DNA of 5,104 nucleotides from JBFMHD01 sp040752395 [NCBI: Candidatus Hydrogenedentota bacterium] (GTDB taxonomy: Bacteria; JBFMHD01): the NCBI GenBank assembly GCA_040752395.1, contig JBFMHD010000202.1, positions 1 through 5,104 of the forward strand, read 5' to 3'. This document shows, piece after piece, positions 1-5,104 of this stretch (position 1 is its first letter; every line of letters begins with the position of its first letter). A program made the position numbers and the translations under genes. The notes beneath the pieces were generated by a model that did no database searches, was not told where the DNA came from, and worked only from the letters and a program-made list of their open reading frames with translations.

Positions 1-32
1 TGGGTTCTTGGGTTATTGCGTTATTGCGTTCT
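1..32. repeat. Octamer tandem repeat, four units
   Basis: Four consecutive 8-bp units fill this stretch exactly: TGGGTTCT, TGGGTTAT, TGCGTTAT and TGCGTTCT, so the unit is TG(G/C)GTT(C/A)T. The array begins at the window edge and may extend further upstream. All frames through it are short and low-complexity, so I do not read it as the end of an upstream gene. It is the first block of a repeat mosaic that fills the 250 bp before hemC. Confidence 0.85.
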
Positions 33-93
33 AAATTCTGGCTGTTGACTACAGATTTCAGCATTTTGCATTCTGATTTTTTTAAACGATGTT
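33..93. other. Gene-free low-complexity linker within the repeat mosaic
   Basis: This stretch joins the octamer block to the heptamer blocks. It contains ATTCTG twice (35-40 and 70-75) and a run of seven or more T around 77-83. I see no open frame of useful length. A TTGACT at 45-50 resembles a -35 box, but no acceptable -10 lies 16-18 bp downstream, so I do not call a promoter here. Confidence 0.5.
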
Positions 94-121
94 GGCTTTC
101 GGCTCCGGGCTTCGGGCTCCA
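94..121. repeat. Heptamer tandem repeat GGCTYYN, four units
   Basis: Four exact 7-bp units follow one another: GGCTTTC, GGCTCCG, GGCTTCG and GGCTCCA. The block is much richer in G+C than the neighbouring genes. It is one of several blocks that share a 7-bp period but have different unit sequences, which is why the upstream region looks like a mosaic of related short arrays rather than one expanded microsatellite. Confidence 0.85.
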
Positions 122-127
122 GCCGGC

Positions 128-151
128 TGTAGTCCGTAGCCTGTAGCCTGT
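128..151. repeat. Heptamer tandem repeat TGTAGCC, about three units
   Basis: Three 7-bp units, TGTAGTC, CGTAGCC and TGTAGCC, are followed by a partial TGT. The period matches the neighbouring GGCTYYN block, but the unit sequence differs. No coding frame runs through it. Confidence 0.8.
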
Positions 152-169
152 CCTGATACCTCTCACTTC

Positions 170-247
170 TTCCGTTATCTTGCTTCTTGCCTCTTGCTTC
201 TTTCGTTATCTTTCTTTCCGTTATCTTGCTTCTTGCCTCTTGCTTCT
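170..247. repeat. 32-bp perfect direct repeat with internal CTTGCYT heptads
   Basis: Positions 170-201 and 216-247 are identical over 32 bp, offset by 46 bp. Inside each copy are three heptads, CTTGCTT, CTTGCCT and CTTGCTT (179-199 and 225-245). Between the copies lies a degenerate third partial copy with TTTCGTTATCT (201-211). The plus strand is strongly pyrimidine-rich, with G spaced at about 7 bp. The second copy ends only 3 bp before the hemC ATG, so the array occupies the place where a ribosome binding site would be expected. An open frame continues in phase from a TTG at 194 through the array into hemC, but the residues it encodes simply reflect the repeat. Confidence 0.92.
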
Positions 248-250
248 AAT

Positions 251-1147
251 ATGATAAATAAAAGAGTGATTAAAATCGGGACAAGAAAAAGTAGACTTGC
301 TGTAATACAAGCCCTGCTTGTTGCTGATGCGCTGAATAAAGGAGGTTATAATTGTGAATTAATAAAGATTACTACAAAAGGGGATAAATTTCTAAGAAAG
401 CCGCTACAAAAGGTTGGCGGTAAAGCCCTGTTTGTTAAAGAGATAGAACAAGCTCTTCTAAAAAAAGAGATCGATATTGCTGTACATAGTTTAAAAGACG
501 TCCCTTCAACGATACCAGAAGAACTCGCTCTCGTCTCTTTCTTGAAACGAGATGACCCACAGGATGCATTTATATCACCTCGATTTGATGATATTAAAAA
601 AATCTGTAAACCAATTACAATCGGTACCACCAGTCTGCGCAGACAAACCCAATTAAAAATTGTTAATGATAACTTCTCTTTTAAAATATTACGTGGTAAT
701 ATTGATACACGTTTAAAAAAACTCGATGATAAAGAGTTCGATGCCATAGTTATAGCTTATTGCGGTATAAAAAGACTGGGCATCAAACGAAACGATATAT
801 ATTCAATAAGTGTGGATGATGTAATTCCTGCCTGCGGACAGGGTGTTATAACAATTCAGAGTAGAAAAGATAACCCAATCAATGATGTGTTAGAAAAAAT
901 AAATGATTCTGAAACTGAGATTTGCGTGTGTTTAGAAAGAGAATTGCAGAAGTTTATAGGAATCAGCTGTTTTATCCCTTTCGGTGCCTATTTTGAAAAG
1001 AATAAAGATGAAATTATTGGTAGAATATTTCTTAAAATAGAAAATAAAAAAACGTATCTAAAAATCAAAAAACAAGATACCTGGGAAAATCGAAACAAAT
1101 TACTTGATAATATAAAGAAAGACATTAAAAGATATCTCGAGAGTTGA
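251..1147 (+). CDS. hemC: Hydroxymethylbilane synthase (porphobilinogen deaminase), HemC
   Basis: HemC condenses four porphobilinogen molecules into the linear tetrapyrrole hydroxymethylbilane in the cytoplasm, using a covalently bound dipyrromethane cofactor. From the ATG at 251 the product is 298 residues, close to the usual 300-310. Visible landmarks are the N-terminal IKIGTRKSRLAV strand and loop (7-18), KVGGKALFVKE (54-64), AVHSLKDVPS (77-86) with the catalytic Asp83, GTTSLRRQ (125-132) and LRGNIDTRL (147-155) with the substrate-binding arginines, and PACGQG (193-198). ISCFIPFGAY (238-247) contains Cys240, which should anchor the cofactor. An upstream TTG at 194 is in phase, but its extra 19 residues come from the repeat array, so I reject it. 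A GTG at 266 would give MIKIGTRKS, also a good HemC start; neither start has a clear Shine-Dalgarno site. The gene is followed after 3 bp by cobA-hemD, the next pathway step. hemA and hemB, frequent neighbours, are not in the window. Confidence 0.96.
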   Translation: MINKRVIKIGTRKSRLAVIQALLVADALNKGGYNCELIKITTKGDKFLRKPLQKVGGKALFVKEIEQALLKKEIDIAVHSLKDVPSTIPEELALVSFLKRDDPQDAFISPRFDDIKKICKPITIGTTSLRRQTQLKIVNDNFSFKILRGNIDTRLKKLDDKEFDAIVIAYCGIKRLGIKRNDIYSISVDDVIPACGQGVITIQSRKDNPINDVLEKINDSETEICVCLERELQKFIGISCFIPFGAYFEKNKDEIIGRIFLKIENKKTYLKIKKQDTWENRNKLLDNIKKDIKRYLES

Positions 1148-1150
1148 AAA

Positions 1151-2659
1151 ATGAAAGGTAAAGTTTATTTAATCGGTGCAGGACCCGGCGATAAAGGACT
1201 TATTACACAAAAAGCTGTAAAAATCTTAGAAAAAGCTGATGTAATTATTTATGACCGTCTTGTAAACCCGGACATTATTAAAGAGATACCTCAAAATATA
1301 GAAAAGATATATTCAGGTAAAAAAGGTTGGAAAAAACATACATCTCAAGAAAAGATAAATAAAATAATGGTAAATCTTGCAAAAAAAGGAAAAATCGTTG
1401 CAAGACTTAAAGGTGGAGACCCATTTGTCTTCGGTCGAGGTGCCGAAGAAACACTCTACCTAAAAAAATATAAAATACCGTTTGAGATAATACCAGGTAT
1501 AACAAGCGCTCTATCTTGCCCTGTATATGCAGGTATCCCCATCACACATCGCGGTATATCATCTTCTATTACTATAATCACAGGTAATGAAGACCCGAGT
1601 AAAAAAGAATCGTCAATAAACTGGAATGCTGTGGCACATACTCGTGGCACATTGATTATTTTGATGGGGATGATGAACCTGAATAAAATAACTGAGCGTT
1701 TGATAAAAGAGGGGATGGCGCAGGAGACACCGGTTTGTATTGTAATGGAAGGAACACATAATCATCAAAAAACATTGATAACTAATTTGAAAGATGCTTA
1801 TAGAGATTGCAAAAAACAGGGTTTTAAACAACCAGCTGTTATTGTTATCGGTTCTGTAGTTAATTTTAAAAAAGACCTTGAGTGGTTCGAAACAAGACCA
1901 CTACATCAAAAAAAAATCATTATTACCCGAGCTCTTCATCAATCAGAAGAGATAAAAGATAGCTTAACAGATTTAGGTGCAGTTGTTTATGAGATACCGA
2001 GTATAGAAATTATAGATTCGAATAAATCCCGAAAAAAGCTTTATAAGATTATAAAAAATTCTTCGAGTTATGATTTAATAATTTTTACAAGTGCTAATGG
2101 TATCGAAGTTTTTAAAAATCATTTAGATAGGATAGGATACGATTCTCGTTGGTTCGGCGATAAAAAGATTGCTGTAATCGGAGAAGCTACAAAAGATAAA
2201 CTTTTAAACGAGTTCAAAATAAAAGCAGATATAATACCAGAAGATTACATATCCGAATCGCTTGCAAAAGAGATTATTAAACATAAACACTCAGTAAGAA
2301 AAGCAATCTTATTTTGTGCTGAGAGAACAGGTGAGATACTGACCCGGTTATTAAAGAAGAAAGGTATCGATATTGAAATACTACCCTTATATAGAATTAG
2401 AAAACCAAAACAGACAAAAAAACTTTTTTACAGAATACGAAACGAAAAGATAGATTATATCATATTTACAAGTCCTTCTACGTTCATTAACTTTTTTAAT
2501 ATCAACGGCACCAGACAATTTCTTAAAAAATTAAAAATTATTTCAATAGGTCCAATAACATCAAAAACTATACGCAGATATGGTTACAAAGTATATCTCG
2601 AGTCTAAGAAGCACTCTATCTCAGGTATATTGCAGTTCCTATGCAGAGGGATCGTCTGA
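1151..2659 (+). CDS. cobA-hemD: Fused uroporphyrinogen III C-methyltransferase / uroporphyrinogen III synthase (CobA-HemD)
   Basis: This 502-residue protein joins two enzymes. Residues 1-245 are a SAM-dependent uroporphyrinogen III methyltransferase that makes precorrin-2 for siroheme or cobalamin. They show LIGAGPGD (7-14), GKKGWKKHTSQEKIN (56-70), RLKGGDPFVFGRGAEE (85-100), PVYAGIPITHRG (124-135), LIILMGMMNL (168-177) and PAVIVIGSVV (228-237). After a WFETRPL linker (245-251), typical of such fusions, residues 254-497 resemble HemD, which closes hydroxymethylbilane to uroporphyrinogen III. They show KIIITRALHQ (255-264), DLIIFTSANGIEVF (308-321), KIAVIGEAT (339-347), DYIIFTSPSTF (435-445) and KIISIGPITSKTIRRYGY (462-479). 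The start lies 3 bp after the hemC stop, with a weak GAGAG seven bases upstream, suggesting translational coupling. HemC product is the HemD substrate, and HemD product is the CobA substrate. The last residues (CRGIV) run into DNA that belongs to the decayed nucleotidyltransferase on the other strand, so the native C-terminus may have been altered slightly. Confidence 0.95.
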   Translation: MKGKVYLIGAGPGDKGLITQKAVKILEKADVIIYDRLVNPDIIKEIPQNIEKIYSGKKGWKKHTSQEKINKIMVNLAKKGKIVARLKGGDPFVFGRGAEETLYLKKYKIPFEIIPGITSALSCPVYAGIPITHRGISSSITIITGNEDPSKKESSINWNAVAHTRGTLIILMGMMNLNKITERLIKEGMAQETPVCIVMEGTHNHQKTLITNLKDAYRDCKKQGFKQPAVIVIGSVVNFKKDLEWFETRPLHQKKIIITRALHQSEEIKDSLTDLGAVVYEIPSIEIIDSNKSRKKLYKIIKNSSSYDLIIFTSANGIEVFKNHLDRIGYDSRWFGDKKIAVIGEATKDKLLNEFKIKADIIPEDYISESLAKEIIKHKHSVRKAILFCAERTGEILTRLLKKKGIDIEILPLYRIRKPKQTKKLFYRIRNEKIDYIIFTSPSTFINFFNINGTRQFLKKLKIISIGPITSKTIRRYGYKVYLESKKHSISGILQFLCRGIV

Positions 2660-2883
2660 TAGCTTCTCACTTATACTTTCTCCAAAAAATTCTTTTATTG
2701 CTGATGCAATATTTTTTGAGTTGCCCTTTTTCGTGATATATAAAAATCAATATCGTAAGTAAACCTCGGCTCTGCATGAAACGATACACCATAAGCTCCA
2801 GTAATACAGTACTCAACCTTATGTTTATTCAGTATTCTAATAAAGTCTTCAAAATCAGGATTAGTAAGAAATTTTTTACTCAT
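2639..2883 (-). pseudogene. Decayed minimal nucleotidyltransferase (MNT-type, unknown function), frameshifted and truncated
   Basis: The intact first frame (2883 down to 2695) encodes 62 residues. They include DFEDFIRILNKHKVEYCITG and GVSFHAEPRFTYDIDFYI, the N-terminal half of a small DNA-polymerase-beta-like nucleotidyltransferase with the DxD metal-binding pair (Asp45 and Asp47 in TYDID). The frame then degenerates into RATQKILHQQ and stops. Restoring one A to the five-base run at 2727-2731 moves reading to the frame that gives KKGNSKNIASAIKEFFGE and more, a natural continuation of the family, until a stop at 2639-2641. Even so, the product is only about 81 residues and lacks the C-terminal part, where relatives carry a third acidic residue. 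The family includes uncharacterised proteins and antitoxin-like members; no partner gene is present here. A -1 ribosomal frameshift on the A run is possible in principle, but the missing C-terminus makes a pseudogene more likely. The tail overlaps the last 21 bp of cobA-hemD in opposite orientation. Confidence 0.75.
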
Positions 2884-2892
2884 AGCAGATTA

Positions 2893-2921
2893 TATATACA
2901 GAATTTTTCGTTATACGTCAA
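2893..2921 (-). promoter_or_regulatory. Sigma70-like promoter for the nucleotidyltransferase remnant
   Basis: On the minus strand, TTGACG (2921-2916) is followed by a 17-bp spacer and TATATA (2898-2893). The ATG lies nine bases after the -10 box at 2883, so transcription would start within a few bases of the start codon. No Shine-Dalgarno sequence is present. This is a motif call by eye. Confidence 0.55.
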
Positions 2922-2953
2922 ATTTTTTAAGCTAATAAAGAAAAATGGTGTAG

Positions 2954-2981
2954 TTGACATACTTTAAGAAATTGTTATTAT
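2954..2981 (+). promoter_or_regulatory. Sigma70-like promoter for the pseudouridine synthase-panE unit
   Basis: A perfect TTGACA -35 box (2954-2959) is followed by a 16-bp spacer and TATTAT (2976-2981), five of six matches to TATAAT. The expected transcription start, about seven bases later, falls on or next to the ATG at 2989, so the mRNA would be leaderless or almost so. That agrees with the absence of a Shine-Dalgarno sequence upstream of this gene. The promoter is divergent from the minus-strand one at 2893-2921, with the two -35 boxes 32 bp apart. Confidence 0.6.
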
Positions 2982-2988
2982 TAAAAAT

Positions 2989-3873
2989 ATGAAATATATA
3001 AAAATCGATAAAGATTTTGATGATACTCGAATAGATAAATATCTACGAAAATTATTTCCCAACACCTCTTTGTCCATAATATATAAATTCATTAGAAAAG
3101 GATTGATTAAGGTTAATAATAAAAGAGTAGGACATTCATACAGATTGGCTTTAAATGACATTGTTTCCTGGCCTGATTGGCTTTATAGTTTCTCAGAGAT
3201 TAACAAGGAGAAGCTGTTTCGACAACGACTGGTTAAAAATAGTGATTACAAGCGGGATTTTCATTTCAAGGTATTATATGAGGATGAGAACCTTTGTATA
3301 ATAAGTAAGCCTAAAAATATAACTGTTCATCAGGGTAATGATAAAAACAAGCCATCTATATCCTCGCTTCTTAAAATACCTGGTTGTTTGTATTCGCCGT
3401 CGCCGGTTCATAGGCTTGATTATGATACAACAGGTTGCTTGCTAATAGCCCGGGATAGAAATACAGCAAAGATATTAAGTTTATATTTCAAAGAAAATAA
3501 AATAGATAAATATTATCTTGCAAAAGTAAGAGGTAGAATAACAGAAGAGAAAGAAATAGCTTATTCTCTTTCAAATAAATGTGCTATTACCCGGATCAAA
3601 CCTTTTTATACAAAAGATGATTATTCTGTACTATTTATCAAACTAATTACAGGTAGAAAGCATCAGATAAAATATCATCTAAATAAGATAGGCCATCCTG
3701 TTTTAGAACTGCATTGTTTTTCACTTGGTTTTATACATCCTGAAACAAAAAAATATTTGTATATGGTCGATAAAAATATTGACTGGTTAGATAAAAAATT
3801 GGTTAACGCTATGGTTGTAGCTGAGAAAAAAATGAGAAGAAAGAGGGATGTTTTATGCGAGTCTGTGTCTTAG
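2989..3873 (+). CDS. RluA-family (RluC/RluD-like) 23S rRNA pseudouridine synthase
   Basis: The enzyme should isomerise uridine to pseudouridine in RNA, most likely 23S rRNA. Residues 12-60 form an S4 RNA-binding domain (RIDKYLRKLFPNTSLSIIYK at 14-33, then IRKGLIKVNNKRV). The catalytic domain begins near 92, with VLYEDENLCIISKPKNITVH (95-114). HRLDYDTTGCLLIAR (141-155) carries the catalytic Asp144, KYYLAKVRG (174-182) follows, and TGRKHQIKYHLNKIGHPV (221-238) is the characteristic late motif. S4 plus this fold points to the RluC/RluD branch rather than RluA, but the exact rRNA target cannot be read from sequence. At 294 residues it is a little short, because the usual GDxxYG loop after GHP is absent: GHPVLE leads straight into LHCFSLGFIHPET. 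The ATG at 2989 fits the S4 start and sits just after a promoter, without a ribosome binding site. The 3' end overlaps panE by 19 bp. Confidence 0.92.
   Translation: MKYIKIDKDFDDTRIDKYLRKLFPNTSLSIIYKFIRKGLIKVNNKRVGHSYRLALNDIVSWPDWLYSFSEINKEKLFRQRLVKNSDYKRDFHFKVLYEDENLCIISKPKNITVHQGNDKNKPSISSLLKIPGCLYSPSPVHRLDYDTTGCLLIARDRNTAKILSLYFKENKIDKYYLAKVRGRITEEKEIAYSLSNKCAITRIKPFYTKDDYSVLFIKLITGRKHQIKYHLNKIGHPVLELHCFSLGFIHPETKKYLYMVDKNIDWLDKKLVNAMVVAEKKMRRKRDVLCESVS
3843..3847 (+). promoter_or_regulatory. Shine-Dalgarno site for panE inside the pseudouridine synthase gene
   Basis: GAGGG lies seven bases before the ATG at 3855, within the last codons of the upstream gene. It supports 3855 as the panE start and suggests coupled translation. 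It is the clearest ribosome binding site in the window; hemC and the two genes flanking 2884-2988 have none. Confidence 0.7.
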
Positions 3874-4766
3874 GCATAGGAGCTGTTGGCGGTTATTATG
3901 GGGGAAGACTTGCTTATCATTCAGCATGGGATGTAATATTTATTGCTCGCGGTCCAGCGTTTTCCTATCTAAAGAACAATCCTTTAGAGGTTAAAAGTGT
4001 TAATGGTAATTTCAGTGTAAAAGTTCCTGTATTTGAAGAAGTACCTCCTGATTTTCACCCTGACATTATAATAATCTGTACAAAATCATATGATACTTTA
4101 CAAGCAATAGAAACTCTTAAGAATTCTGATACTCCTTGTACTCGGATTCTGTGTATCCAGAATGGTATTGAGAACGAAAAAAAACTTGAGGATTATAAAT
4201 TTAAAGGTTGGGTGTTAGGAGGGGTTGCATTTATAGCTTCGCAGGCTGTAGAGCCTGGTAAAATTGTTCATCAATCTGTTGGCGGCCTTGGGATCGGTGC
4301 TATGGATGAGCATAATAAAGATTTTGCAAAATTATTAGTTGATGAGTTTAATAGATGTAAAGTTGAGACAAGATATCTTGAGAATGTGTTATTTCATAAA
4401 TGGAAAAAACTTATGTGGAATGCTGCGTTTAATTCTCTAACAACAATTACAGGTAAAACCGTTATACAGCTGCTTAATAATAAAAAAACATTAGATATAA
4501 TCAGGTCAACAATGGAAGAGGTAAAAATAGTTGCAAATAAAGAAGGGTATGATTTATGTGATAAAGATATAGAAGATATGATAAGCGCTTCTTATGATGT
4601 TGGAGATTATAAGACATCAATGTTACTTGACTTGGAACGTAAAAAACCAACTGAAAATGATGATATTTCAGGAGCTGTTGTAAGGTATGGTAAAAAACAT
4701 AATATATCTACACCTTTTAATCTTGCGTTTTATTCTATTATCTCTTTATTAGAGCAGTCTGCCTGA
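3855..4766 (+). CDS. panE: 2-dehydropantoate 2-reductase (ketopantoate reductase), PanE/ApbA family
   Basis: The family uses NADPH to reduce ketopantoate to pantoate, the committed pantothenate and coenzyme A precursor. The 303-residue product matches the usual length. An N-terminal Rossmann fold shows VLGIGAVGGYYGGRLA (5-20) with the GxGxxGxxxG dinucleotide loop, then IIIICTKSYDT (71-81), the CIQNG loop (100-104) and GGVAFIASQAVEPGKIVH (122-139). In the C-terminal helical domain, HKWKKLMWNAAFNSLTTITG (181-200) contains the likely catalytic Lys185 and substrate-binding Asn189 and Asn193. TSMLLDLERKKPTEND (254-269) supplies Ser255 and Glu267, the equivalents of active-site Ser and Glu in the E. 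coli enzyme. The gene begins inside the pseudouridine synthase gene (19-bp overlap), with GAGGG upstream. No panB, panC or ilvC is nearby, so the substrate rests on homology; some family members act on other 2-oxo acids. No obvious terminator hairpin with a T tract follows the TGA. Confidence 0.93.
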   Translation: MRVCVLGIGAVGGYYGGRLAYHSAWDVIFIARGPAFSYLKNNPLEVKSVNGNFSVKVPVFEEVPPDFHPDIIIICTKSYDTLQAIETLKNSDTPCTRILCIQNGIENEKKLEDYKFKGWVLGGVAFIASQAVEPGKIVHQSVGGLGIGAMDEHNKDFAKLLVDEFNRCKVETRYLENVLFHKWKKLMWNAAFNSLTTITGKTVIQLLNNKKTLDIIRSTMEEVKIVANKEGYDLCDKDIEDMISASYDVGDYKTSMLLDLERKKPTENDDISGAVVRYGKKHNISTPFNLAFYSIISLLEQSA

Positions 4767-4982
4767 CATTACTACGATATTTTTCTTGCACACCAATCTA
4801 TCCTTTACTATAGCCAGAGAAAAAATAAAGTAATCCTAGATGGTCGTTGAGAGCGTTAGAAAGTAAGAATAACAAACTCCACTCAAGACAGAGGAATTAC
4901 AATAAAATAAAAAATTATATTGCAAAGAACTAAAAAAACTATTAGACTTTCTAAAATAACATCTAATTTTTGCTGTGATAAG
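4767..4982. other. AT-rich intergenic stretch without recognisable gene
   Basis: About 216 bp follow the panE stop with many in-frame stops on the plus strand. Positions 4900-4980 are especially rich in A and T, mostly A runs on the plus strand. I found no tRNA-like fold, no strong terminator and no recognised protein. A 51-codon minus-strand frame (5038 down to 4883) crosses it, but I do not regard it as a supported gene. Confidence 0.6.
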
Positions 4983-4999
4983 TGAGGCACTGCCTCATC
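4983..4999. repeat. 17-bp palindromic repeat, copy 1
   Basis: The sequence TGAGGCACTGCCTCATC contains a perfect 15-bp palindrome, TGAGGCA-C-TGCCTCA (4983-4997). An identical copy starts 105 bp downstream at 5088. The single-base centre is too tight for a full hairpin, though a 5-bp stem with a 5-base loop could form. No T tract follows, so it is a poor terminator. It could be a binding site, a mobile-element end or part of a longer repeat; I cannot tell which. Confidence 0.85.
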
Positions 5000-5033
5000 C
5001 GTCTCTTTGTCAACAAAATTTATGCTTCTTACG

Positions 5034-5059
5034 GCCATAGTTCGCTGCCTCTATATGGC
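5034..5059. repeat. Imperfect inverted repeat between the two palindrome copies
   Basis: GCCATA (5034-5039) is complementary to TATGGC (5054-5059) with a 14-base loop. It lies roughly midway between the two copies of the 17-bp palindromic repeat. The stem is short, so chance is a real possibility. Confidence 0.35.
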
Positions 5060-5087
5060 ATAGCAGTTTCCAGATGGTAGAATGGCT

Positions 5088-5104
5088 TGAGGCACTGCCT
5101 CATC
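5088..5104. repeat. 17-bp palindromic repeat, copy 2, at window edge
   Basis: This is identical to the copy at 4983-4999 over all 17 bp, and includes the same 15-bp palindrome (5088-5102). The window ends at its last base, so the match could extend further. The 88 bp between copies are visibly richer in G and C than the stretch just upstream. Confidence 0.85.

Noticed and set aside
45-76. Possible promoter upstream of hemC starting with TTGACT at 45-50
   Set aside because: The hexamers 16-18 bp downstream match TATAAT at only about half the positions, and the region is low-complexity.
194-250. N-terminal extension of HemC from a TTG at 194, giving a hydrophobic signal-like leader
   Set aside because: The residues are encoded by the repeat array, HemC is cytosolic, and homology begins just after the ATG at 251.
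1133-2603. ATATCTCGAG found near the 3' ends of both hemC (1133-1142) and cobA-hemD (2594-2603)
   Set aside because: A 10-base match inside coding sequence with different reading context is most likely coincidence.
2776-2967. Plus-strand 63-residue frame opposite the nucleotidyltransferase remnant
   Set aside because: It is the antisense shadow of the minus-strand gene and its promoter, with no ribosome binding site or recognisable protein features.
4883-5038. 51-codon minus-strand frame beginning MAVRSINFVDKETDEAVPHL with a hydrophobic C-terminus
   Set aside because: It has no recognised family, its hydrophobic tail is what an A-rich plus strand would give by chance, and it runs through the palindromic repeat.
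4983-5104. CRISPR array or rho-independent terminator at the palindromic repeats
   Set aside because: Only two 17-bp copies with an 88-bp spacer are present, and neither palindrome is followed by a T tract.

Overview
The window is AT-rich bacterial DNA with dense, mostly co-directional genes and the standard code (TGA and TAG both act as stops, TGG encodes Trp). No marker in it fixes the taxon. The AT-rich genes, a fused CobA-HemD protein, and intergenic DNA built from degenerate 7-8 bp tandem repeats would fit an uncultured candidate-phylum bacterium such as an Omnitrophota-like lineage. That is an inference from general style, not a match.

Layout: (1) Positions 1-250 hold no gene. They are a mosaic of short tandem repeats with 7- or 8-bp periods, ending in a perfect 32-bp direct repeat that stops 3 bp before the hemC start. 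(2) Positions 251-2659 hold a two-gene tetrapyrrole operon: hemC (hydroxymethylbilane synthase), then after a 3-bp gap a fused cobA-hemD (uroporphyrinogen III methyltransferase plus uroporphyrinogen III synthase). Together they turn porphobilinogen into uroporphyrinogen III and precorrin-2, the branch point for heme, siroheme and cobalamin. (3) Positions 2639-2883, minus strand, hold a decayed minimal-nucleotidyltransferase gene with a one-base frameshift and a missing C-terminal half. Its tail overlaps the end of cobA-hemD. (4) Positions 2884-2988 form a divergent promoter region with two face-to-face sigma70-like promoters, both placed so that the transcript would start at or very near the ATG. 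(5) Positions 2989-4766 hold two overlapping genes, an RluA/RluC/RluD-family pseudouridine synthase with a shortened catalytic domain and a PanE/ApbA-family ketopantoate reductase, probably co-transcribed. (6) Positions 4767-5104 hold no convincing gene: an AT-rich spacer, then two copies of a 17-bp repeat containing a 15-bp palindrome, 105 bp apart, the second ending at the window edge.

The coding genes are conventional housekeeping functions. The less ordinary features are the heptad-repeat mosaic abutting hemC, the broken nucleotidyltransferase spliced against the operon end, the paired near-leaderless promoters, the pseudouridine synthase deletion, and the palindromic repeat pair at the right edge. 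I see no convincing undescribed multi-gene system here.
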